Assembly (NCBI GenBank): GCA_030378125.1
Contig: JAUCGN010000004.1
Span: 4,867 to 23,061, forward strand
Length of the DNA stretch: 18,195 bases
Source of the DNA: Thiotrichales bacterium HSG1
GTDB lineage: Bacteria > Pseudomonadota > Gammaproteobacteria > Beggiatoales > Beggiatoaceae
Direction of reading: 5' to 3'
Part shown: positions 8,301-12,820 of the stretch, piece after piece
Layout of the letters: every line of letters starts with the position of its first letter
Numbering within the stretch: the stretch's first letter is position 1
Program-made: the position numbers and the translations under genes
Notes under the pieces: generated by a model
Databases searched by the model: none
Told to the model about the DNA's origin: nothing
The model's input: the letters and a program-made list of their open reading frames with translations, nothing else

Positions 8301-8446
8301 AAAAAAAACCAAGAGACAAAACCATCGCCGAAAAATTCAACAACTATAAATTCGCCGACTACAAAGAACAAGTTATTGAACTATTACAACGAGTTTGTAC
8401 CGTTAGTGTTGAGACAATGGAAATTGTGGGAGAGATGGGGGAGTGA
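5390..8446 (+). CDS. Single-chain restriction-modification enzyme: nuclease plus N6-adenine methyltransferase, Type ISP/IIG-like
   Basis: This 1018-aa protein probably both methylates adenine in a specific DNA site and cleaves unmodified DNA. A PD-(D/E)xK nuclease signature is visible at the N-terminus: Pro62-Asp63 and, 15 residues on, Glu78-Ala79-Lys80. A helical region follows. The methyltransferase domain has motif I ILDPCTGTGTF (about 337-347) and motif IV NPPY at 450-453. The C-terminal third resembles the Type ISP specificity domain: YRPFVKKSLYF, LPLYRYDSEGN, YAVLHNPAYRQKYQLNLKRE, and a final WTYKLGNRSALEWILDQYK block. No helicase domain is present, so it is shorter than LlaGI-type enzymes. 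GAGGA at 5371-5375 lies 14 bases from the ATG, a rather long spacing. Coding-strand composition changes sharply inside the gene (about 6930 and 7815). Copies of both ends of this gene occur elsewhere in the window. Domain calls are from motifs only. Confidence 0.88.
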   Translation: MQKLQIQNYYKKLENLIQYGGSRNEESIRRAFENLLDGYCEPKNFTLVAEITQAGESGKIRPDGVVKDALRLDWGYWEAKDSKDDLDKEIKKKLAKGYPNDNIIFEDSQTAVLIQTGVEVLRIDMKEPEQLDKILTRFLNYERPEVRDFRQAIEQFKDDLPTVVETLRATLEQQKKKNSKFKQSFKGLFDSCQESINPNINDFDIGEMIIQHILTEEIFLTVFNERQFHQENIIAQQLQNVVNSFFVGKMRRDTLLSIESYYLVIRRHADNISNHHEKQKFLKVIYENFYKSYNPKAADRLGVVYTPNEIVRFMIESTDFLLEKHFNRLLADKNVDILDPCTGTGTFVTELIDYLPKRNLKYKYLNEIHCNEVAILPYYIANLNIEYTFQQKMGEYEPFSHICFVDTLDNLGFEHGYENQQVTLNIGLNEGNIARIKEQNERKISVIIGNPPYNANQQNENDNNKNREYPEIDEAIKRTYIANSTAQKTKVYDMYARFFRWASSRLNNDGILAFVTNNSFLNARSFDGFRKTVLNEFDFAYIIDLGGNIRELSGKDGIFLNEKHTIFGVTAAVGIAITFLIKKKTTEKSPCKIYYIHPCDIRATRDEKLEYLKSYSFGNIPFELITPDKNHNWLNIPDNDFDDLLPLANKETKLAKSQKDEKAVFKLFSLGVVTSRDEWVYDFNELNLIEKINFFYDFYQQEQIRWNNSDKNLPINDFVDRTLKWTSELESHLVKNSVLEYNFNCLRQASYRPFVKKSLYFDKIIIHRLYQLPSIFSKSTTSNKVIWVKIGKEWPFFVLIVDCIPDLLPQGGSQCLPLYRYDSEGNRIDNITDWGLNQFQNHYQDQTITKQDIFHYTYAVLHNPAYRQKYQLNLKREFPRLPYYDNFQQWVAWGQKLMDQHINYETAKKYKLKRIDIDSNKTNKPKLKADKEAGKIHLDQLTTLQGIPEIAWTYKLGNRSALEWILDQYKEKKPRDKTIAEKFNNYKFADYKEQVIELLQRVCTVSVETMEIVGEMGE
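8236..8446 (+). repeat. 211-bp direct repeat, copy A (3' end of the intact RM gene)
   Basis: This segment recurs at 8889-9099, offset by 653 bp, with four mismatches in 211 bp. All four are third-position changes that leave the protein unchanged (Asp GAC/GAT, Asn AAC/AAT, Val GTT/GTC, Val GTT/GTG). The repeat ends exactly at the stop codon in both copies. A shorter third copy of its last part lies at 12470-12563. Confidence 0.9.
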
Positions 8447-8461
8447 GATTTTCGTAGATTT

Positions 8462-8498
8462 CGTAGGGTGGATAGAAGCAAAGCGGAAATCCACCAAA
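8462..8498. repeat. REP-like hairpin repeat, copy 2
   Basis: GGTGGAT (8467-8473) and ATCCACC (8489-8495) form a stem. The unit, including the flanking CGTAG and AAA, is nearly the exact reverse complement of copy 3 at 8559-8594 (two differences over about 36 bases). It lies 15 bp after the RM stop codon. Such 'GTAGGGTGGAT' elements are common dispersed intergenic repeats in many gammaproteobacteria. The paired inverted copies could fold into one large hairpin and act as a terminator for both flanking genes. Confidence 0.75.
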
Positions 8499-8558
8499 AA
8501 CCACAATCACAAAATATAAACCAATGTTTTTTTTTAAATAATTTTTTAATTTAAGGGA

Positions 8559-8594
8559 TTTGGTGGATTTACGCTTCGCTTCTATCCACCCTAC
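8559..8594. repeat. REP-like hairpin repeat, copy 3, inverted
   Basis: GGTGGAT (8562-8568) and ATCCACC (8584-8590) form a stem around a TTACGCTTCGCTTCT loop. It is in opposite orientation to copy 2, with about 60 bp of AT-rich DNA between them. It overlaps the end of the minus-strand antitoxin-like gene and supplies that gene's last codons and stop. Confidence 0.75.
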
Positions 8595-8757
8595 AAAGTA
8601 ATGCTTTTTTTAATAATTCTATCCCTTTTTTTTGTTCTTTATCTAAATCTTTATGTTTAACATGAATACGAGTTTTATTAGTTTCAAGGTCTTTGAGAAA
8701 CCTAGTAGCTGCTTCGCCTTTAACTACAAAAGTTCTATCAAATGATGAGGTAGCCAT
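8569..8757 (-). CDS. Small antitoxin-like protein, orphan
   Basis: A 62-aa protein beginning MATSSFDRTFVVKGEAATRF and containing a helical KGIELLKKAL segment. I recall this 'MATSSFD...KGIELLK' pattern as a small antitoxin-like family often found before a GNAT or similar toxin gene, but I cannot verify that here. Its start is very well supported: AAGGAG lies 6 bases upstream (8764-8769) and a perfect TTGACA -35 box is further up (8812-8817). No toxin gene follows. Instead the frame runs into the REP-like repeat, which encodes the last nine residues (LCRVDRSEA), so the natural C-terminus and any partner gene were probably lost when the repeat inserted. It is convergent with the RM gene. Confidence 0.7.
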   Translation of the reverse strand: MATSSFDRTFVVKGEAATRFLKDLETNKTRIHVKHKDLDKEQKKGIELLKKALLCRVDRSEA

Positions 8758-8785
8758 AAGAAACTCCTTTATAAAAAAATATTTT

Positions 8786-8817
8786 AATATACTTATAGTT
8801 TAAACAAAAATTGTCAA
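8786..8817 (-). promoter_or_regulatory. Promoter of the antitoxin-like gene
   Basis: On the minus strand a perfect -35 box TTGACA lies at 8817-8812. Downstream are TATAAG (8797-8792, spacer 14) and TATATT (8791-8786, spacer 20). Neither has the ideal 17-bp spacing, so the exact -10 is unsure. Its position 30-60 bp before the ATG at 8757 fits a promoter for that gene. Confidence 0.5.
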
Positions 8818-8835
8818 GAACTTTTTAATAAAATT

Positions 8836-9099
8836 ATGAAACCAGCAAAAATTTACTATTTTACTTTAACCGATGAAATGCCTCGTGGAATAGCATGGAC
8901 TTACAAACTCGGCAACCGCTCCGCCCTTGAATGGATACTCGACCAATACAAAGAAAAAAAACCAAGAGATAAAACCATCGCCGAAAAATTCAATAACTAT
9001 AAATTCGCCGACTACAAAGAACAAGTTATTGAACTATTACAACGAGTTTGTACCGTCAGTGTGGAGACAATGGAAATTGTGGGAGAGATGGGGGAGTGA
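8836..9099 (+). pseudogene. Chimeric ORF: foreign 17-residue start fused to a second copy of the RM tail
   Basis: The first 17-18 codons (MKPAKIYYFTLTDEMPR) come from an unidentified gene. From base 8889 on, the frame is the 211-bp repeat encoding the last 70 residues of the RM protein with identical amino acids. The fused ORF is 87 codons long with no stop, but no proper ribosome site precedes it, and the RM tail alone lacks nuclease and methylase motifs. It ends 6 bases before the AlbA_2 gene and supplies that gene's ribosome binding site (GGGAG at 9092-9096), so it may matter as a leader. The MKPAK start could be the last trace of a toxin gene divergent from the antitoxin-like gene, but that is a guess. 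Confidence 0.65.
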
Positions 9100-9105
9100 A
9101 TAAAA

Positions 9106-10461
9106 ATGATTAAGACAAAAGAAAATCAAGATGTAGAATTCAAGGAATCTTGGCGAGATGAATATATCAAATGGATTTGTGGTTTTGCCAATGCAAAAGG
9201 AGGACGAATTTATATTGGTGTGAATGATAATAGTGAAGTTGTTGGTATTAATAACGCAAAAAAATTATTAGAAGATATACCCAATAAAGTAAAAGATGTC
9301 CTAGGCGTTATTGTTGATTTAAGGATGCTAATTGAGGATAATTTGGAATATTTGGAAATTATTATTGAACCTTATCCTTATCCAGTGAGTTATAAAGGCC
9401 AATATCATTACAGAACTGGAAGTAGTAAACAAGAGCTAAAAGGTGCTGCACTAGATAAGTTTTTACTTACAAAACAAGGCAAAAAGTGGGATAGTGTGCC
9501 TGTGCCTTATGTGAAGATAAAGGATTTGGATAGTAGAGCCATTGAGATTTTTAAAGAGAAAGCAATTAAAAAGAAAAGAGTTGAAGCTGACATTTTAGAT
9601 GAAAGTGATAAAGTAATGATAGATAAACTTCATCTCAAAGAAGAAGATTACCTTAAAAGAGCTTCTATTTTACTTTTTGGTAAAGATTGTGAAAAATATA
9701 TAACTGGTTCTTATATTAAAATAGGTTATTTTAAAACCGATAGTGAATTGATTTATCAAGATAAAATTGGTGGTAATATCTTGGAACAAGTTGATAAAAC
9801 TATGGATTTAATTTTTACCAAATATTTAAAAGCGTATATAAGTTATGATGGTATCCAAAGAGTTGAGAGCTTTCCTATCTCTCAGTTAGCTTCTAGAGAA
9901 GCACTCACCAATGCGATTGTTCATAAAGATTATGGGGAATGTACCCCAATACAGATAAGTGTTTATGATGATAAGCTTCTTATTTGGAATGTGGGAGAGT
10001 TACCAAATGATTGGACGGTGGAGACTTTATTACGAAAACATTCATCACAACCTTATAATCCAGCTATTGCTAATATATTTTTTCTGGCTGGATATATAGA
10101 ATCTTGGGGAAGAGGAATAGATAAAATTATAGATGAATCAAAAAAGTTTAATGGAATTACTCCAAAGTTTAGATTTGATAATGGGCTTTGGGTGGAGTTT
10201 TATTTTAATGAGTTGATGAGTATTGTTTCTAGCAAGTTGGGAGATAAGTTGGGAGATAAGTTGGGAGATAAATTAACCAAAAATAGAAAAAATATCCTTG
10301 AGCTTATGAATGAAAATTCAAAAATAACTATTAAAGAGTTAGCAGAAAAAATAGGTATAAGTGAAACTGCTATTGAAAAAAATATTAACTATTTAAAAAA
10401 ACATAATTTTATAGAAAGAGTAGGAAGTGATCGTAGTGGACACTGGAGAGTTAATAAATAA
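9106..10461 (+). CDS. AlbA_2/Schlafen-type ATP-binding protein with C-terminal winged helix
   Basis: The 451-aa protein begins with an AlbA_2 (Schlafen AlbA) nucleic-acid-binding domain: the QDVEFKESW start, then FANAKGGRIYIGVNDNSEVVGI, to about residue 120. A GHKL/HATPase_c_4 domain follows, with the N box ASREALTNAIVHKDYG and the typical NIFFLAGYIESWGRGIDKI stretch (about 265-350). A short LGDK repeat linker (about 376-390) leads to a C-terminal winged-helix domain (about 395-451, ITIKELAEKIGISETAIEKN). Such proteins are usually considered transcription regulators or defence-associated ATPases; the substrate is unknown. The start fits a GGGAG site at 9092-9096. It is complete and follows a copied RM tail by 6 bases. 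A second copy of its first codons exists at 12577, showing that RM tail and AlbA_2 start were joined as an operon. Confidence 0.88.
   Translation: MIKTKENQDVEFKESWRDEYIKWICGFANAKGGRIYIGVNDNSEVVGINNAKKLLEDIPNKVKDVLGVIVDLRMLIEDNLEYLEIIIEPYPYPVSYKGQYHYRTGSSKQELKGAALDKFLLTKQGKKWDSVPVPYVKIKDLDSRAIEIFKEKAIKKKRVEADILDESDKVMIDKLHLKEEDYLKRASILLFGKDCEKYITGSYIKIGYFKTDSELIYQDKIGGNILEQVDKTMDLIFTKYLKAYISYDGIQRVESFPISQLASREALTNAIVHKDYGECTPIQISVYDDKLLIWNVGELPNDWTVETLLRKHSSQPYNPAIANIFFLAGYIESWGRGIDKIIDESKKFNGITPKFRFDNGLWVEFYFNELMSIVSSKLGDKLGDKLGDKLTKNRKNILELMNENSKITIKELAEKIGISETAIEKNINYLKKHNFIERVGSDRSGHWRVNK
10234..10275 (+). repeat. In-frame 12-bp tandem repeat (LGDK)
   Basis: Three exact copies of AAGTTGGGAGAT (10234-10269) and a partial fourth encode KLGDKLGDKLGDKL in the linker between the ATPase and winged-helix domains of the AlbA_2 protein. 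Because the unit is a multiple of three, gain or loss of units changes only linker length. LGDK-type linkers are seen in other members of this family. Confidence 0.85.
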
Positions 10462-10470
10462 TTGATTAAA

Positions 10471-10581
10471 ATGAGAATATCGACTAATCGCCCACCTATC
10501 CATCCGGGTGAAATTTTGTTAGAAGAGTTTATGCGTCCTTGTAATTTAACTGATTGTAGATTTTTAAATAGGAGTTATTAA
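10471..10581 (+). pseudogene. higA: Truncated higA antitoxin stub
   Basis: The 36-codon frame starts MRISTNRPPIHPGEILLEEF, the conserved N-terminus of HigA-family addiction-module antitoxins. It breaks off after NLTD, before the DNA-binding helix-turn-helix, and runs into CRFLNRSY and a stop. No higB toxin is nearby. Its last bases contain the AGGAG ribosome site (10570-10574) for the HEPN gene, so the insertion or deletion that truncated higA joined directly onto that gene's leader. Confidence 0.75.
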
Positions 10582-10586
10582 ATATA

Positions 10587-11750
10587 ATGCCATTTTCAAT
10601 AGAATACTTGTGTAATACGATAAAGTCTGGGCTTCAACAAGAACCTCAAGATTCAAAAAATAAAATAAAAGTTATAGATGTTAAATTACTAAATAATTCT
10701 ACTATTGTTTGTGAATTTTGTCCTTATTCAAAAGGAACAATTGAAATAAAGGTTGAAATTGCATATATCATTTCATTTATGGCTAGTTTTTTTGGAGAAG
10801 ACAATTTTGGTCATGAAACAATAAAAAACTTTGGTGCAAGAGCTTACTCAAATGATAATGAAGAAATTATGTATGCTATTTCTTCTAAAGAAAGTGCCAA
10901 TTTTTTATCACAAGGAAACCCAATTGAATGGATGAAAGGTACTATTTTTCAAGAGAATACTGAGGAACATCGATTACATCTTGCTAAAGCTAAGGTTTCG
11001 GAATTGGAAAATACATTAAGGAAACTGATTGTCAATGTTTTAGCAGAACAAAAAGGTGATAATTGGTGGAATACATGTGTTGAATCTGAAATAAAAAATG
11101 ATGTTAATAAAATTTTTCCCATTTGTGAGGAAACACCTTCAGGTTCAGAGTTAATTGAATACACTTATTTAGTCCATTTGCAAAAAATTATAAGCCATAA
11201 TTGGGAGTATTTTAATTCACTTTTTGAAAGTAAAACGAAACTAAAAAAATTTGTAGGTAGTCTCAATAATATTAGAATTAATGAGGCTCATAATCGAGTA
11301 ATTACAAGTGATTCTATAAAAAAATTAGAAAAGATTTACTCTGAAATTATGAGTAAAATTGCTAATTTACATCCTGAATTGGTATCTAATTATCTCATAG
11401 AAAATTGGCGTATTCAAGTTAAAAATATAGTCAATTACTATGTAGATCACAAAGTAGAAATTAAAAATGGTTGTAAATTAGAGCAAGCAATTTTATTAAT
11501 AAATACTATGATTCAACAACTTAAAGAAGTTGAAATTAAATTAGCTTCTGTTCCTATACCGCCCACTAAACAGAATTTACATCACGAACTTGTTCATCTT
11601 TTCAATACTATGAGAACATTGTTTGAAAAAATGGTTAAAAATGCAGAAAATGGTGATGTGATAAATGTTAAAAAAAATAGTAAAAGTATTGAAGAAAATA
11701 ATTCAAAAATCAGAAAATTTACGGAAAAATATATCTTTTCTGAGACTTAA
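10587..11750 (+). CDS. Uncharacterised HEPN-domain protein, candidate RNase or defence protein
   Basis: No named family covers the whole 387-aa protein. Residues 1-125 form an alpha/beta domain that I do not recognise. Residues about 135-245 look like a Swt1-type HEPN domain: LRKLIVNVLAEQKGDNWWN, then LQKIISHNWEYFNSLFE, and the motif Arg230-INEA-His235, which fits the R-x4-6-H signature of HEPN ribonucleases and replaces the more usual RNxxAH. The remaining 140 residues are helical and Lys-rich, possibly an oligomerisation domain. AGGAG is 12 bases upstream. It has no signal peptide or membrane segment. Its neighbours are the AlbA_2 protein and an RM enzyme on one side and a VapBC remnant on the other, which suggests anti-phage or abortive-infection function. 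HEPN proteins often pair with an MNT nucleotidyltransferase; none is present here. Confidence 0.7.
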   Translation: MPFSIEYLCNTIKSGLQQEPQDSKNKIKVIDVKLLNNSTIVCEFCPYSKGTIEIKVEIAYIISFMASFFGEDNFGHETIKNFGARAYSNDNEEIMYAISSKESANFLSQGNPIEWMKGTIFQENTEEHRLHLAKAKVSELENTLRKLIVNVLAEQKGDNWWNTCVESEIKNDVNKIFPICEETPSGSELIEYTYLVHLQKIISHNWEYFNSLFESKTKLKKFVGSLNNIRINEAHNRVITSDSIKKLEKIYSEIMSKIANLHPELVSNYLIENWRIQVKNIVNYYVDHKVEIKNGCKLEQAILLINTMIQQLKEVEIKLASVPIPPTKQNLHHELVHLFNTMRTLFEKMVKNAENGDVINVKKNSKSIEENNSKIRKFTEKYIFSET

Positions 11751-11777
11751 AAATTTACTATCAAAAAGGAATTCAAC

Positions 11778-12056
11778 ATGCAAACACAAATTTATCAACA
11801 ACATATTAAACCCATTTCCATTGACAAGCAACAGCATATTGTTAATTTAATTGTGCAAACAACAAAATTTATTGATGAGCAACAGTATATTGCTAATTTA
11901 ATTATGCAAAAAGGTATTTTTAAACCTAACAAATCATCTTTGGAAAAATCAAATAATCCTAATTGGCGTAAAACTATGTCAGAAAAAGTAAAAATATTAG
12001 TTTCTGAAGAAGAGTTAATTCAACCAATGACTGATATTTGGGAGGATTATATTTGA
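11778..12056 (+). CDS. VapB-like antitoxin with an internal duplication
   Basis: A 92-aa protein placed directly before a PIN-domain toxin frame, with stop and start overlapping (TTGA, 12053-12056), the layout of VapBC-type modules. The C-terminal part (SEEELIQPMTDIWEDYI) looks like the toxin-binding tail of such antitoxins. The N-terminus is odd: a 17-codon block (DKQQHIVNLIVQ... and DEQQYIANLIMQ...) is present twice in tandem. AAAAAGGA at 11763-11770 supports the ATG. No AbrB, RHH or Phd signature is clear, so the antitoxin class is not assigned. If the toxin is dead, the gene may be under little selection. Confidence 0.65.
   Translation: MQTQIYQQHIKPISIDKQQHIVNLIVQTTKFIDEQQYIANLIMQKGIFKPNKSSLEKSNNPNWRKTMSEKVKILVSEEELIQPMTDIWEDYI
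11820..11921 (+). repeat. 51-bp tandem duplication inside the antitoxin gene
   Basis: The blocks starting ATTGACAAGCAACAGCATAT (11820) and ATTGATGAGCAACAGTATAT (11871) are spaced exactly 51 bp and agree clearly over most of their length, diverging towards the end. The duplication keeps frame and adds 17 codons. Confidence 0.75.
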
Positions 12057-12449
12057 GTTCTAAATATTTATTAGATACCCATGCTTTAGTATTTTGGATA
12101 AATCAAGAAAATATATCTCAAAAATTGCAGAAATTTTTAGATGAACAAGATTCATTAAGACAGCTTTATGGTGTCTAATTTTTCATTTTGGGAAATTGCA
12201 TTATTGGTTAAAAAAGGTAAATTAGAACTAAATGATATCTTTACATGGAAAGCTGAAATTTTAAAAAAAACTCATTTACAATTGATTTCTCCTAGCAGTG
12301 ATGAATTAATTCAATCAACCCAATTACCAGATTATCATAAAGACCCATTTGATAGAGTTTTGATAACCCAAGCAAATTGGCATCATGCGAAATTAGTTAC
12401 CAAAGATACCATTATCCCCAAATATGACGTGGAAACTTTTTGGATATGA
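12053..12449 (+). pseudogene. vapC: VapC-family PIN-domain toxin, frameshifted
   Basis: PIN-domain ribonucleases of this family cleave tRNA or other RNA with four acidic residues. The first frame, from TTG at 12053, gives SSKYLLDTHALVFWINQEN with the first Asp, and stops at TAA 12176-12178. The second frame, open around 12155 and onward, gives NFSFWEIALLVKKGKLEL (second acid Glu), HKDPFDRVLITQA (third) and LVTKD (fourth), ending with TGA at 12447. One inserted or lost base around 12150-12170 separates them. All four acidic positions survive, so the mutation may be recent or a sequencing error. TTG start and overlap with the antitoxin stop are typical. The ATG at 12168 could give a truncated product without the first Asp. 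Confidence 0.75.
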
Positions 12450-12580
12450 ATAAACCAGTAAAATCCACCTATCGCTTTGCCGATTACAAAGAACAAGTTA
12501 TTGAACTATTACAACGAGTTTGTACCGTTAGTGTGGAGACAATGGAAATTGTGGGAGAGATGGATGAATTATATAAATGA
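12446..12580 (+). pseudogene. Third copy of the RM tail
   Basis: A 44-codon frame starts with an ATG overlapping the PIN stop (ATGA at 12446-12449). After eight unrelated codons (MNKPVKST) it follows the RM C-terminus from YRFADYKEQVIELLQRVCTV to VGEM, then differs (DELYK). DNA identity to 8998-9091 is high, with most differences at the upstream end. No catalytic part is included. The stop overlaps the ATG of the AlbA_2 stub that follows. Confidence 0.75.
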
Positions 12581-12627
12581 TTAATAAAAAAGAAAATCAA
12601 GATGTAGAATTCAAAGAATCTTGGTGA
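12577..12627 (+). pseudogene. 5' stub of a second AlbA_2 gene
   Basis: Starting with ATG at 12577, the sequence matches the first 22 codons or so of the gene at 9106 (M-I-x-x-KENQDVEFKESW). The seventeenth codon is TGA where the intact gene has CGA, a single-base nonsense change. Homology stops near 12640. It overlaps the RM tail by ATGA. The 190 bp from here to the GH57 gene hold only AT-rich sequence, with no gene I can support. Confidence 0.75.
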
Positions 12628-12820
12628 GATAAATATATAGCATTTCCTGATTAAATAAGATACAAAAAGAGGTGATTATAAAATTGCGAAAAAGAAGCAA
12701 AAAGAGTTATAATGAGGAACCTAAAAAATTAACCTAAAAAAATGTTACATATAAGTATTCTCAACAAAAGATGTTGGGAATGAGTTTGAAACTATTAAAT
12801 TAATCAATAATTAACACAAA

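Noticed and set aside
7831..8312. Overlapping frames on both strands in the A/C-rich 3' end of the RM gene.
   Set aside because: They are composition shadows; the RM frame has recognisable family motifs there.
10234..10275. Short tandem repeats as a CRISPR-like or iteron array.
   Set aside because: The units are adjacent with no spacers and encode a known LGDK linker in frame.
12446..12580. The RM tail copy ends in MDELYK, the same as the end of green fluorescent protein.
   Set aside because: Only six residues match, the preceding sequence is RM-derived, and no GFP or vector sequence is nearby. It is coincidence.
12636..12820. A short GTG-started frame preceded by AAGAGG and an IS-like TATAGCATTTCCTG sequence before the GH57 gene.
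   Set aside because: The frame is only about 21 codons, resembles nothing I know, and no inverted partner of the presumed IS end was found.
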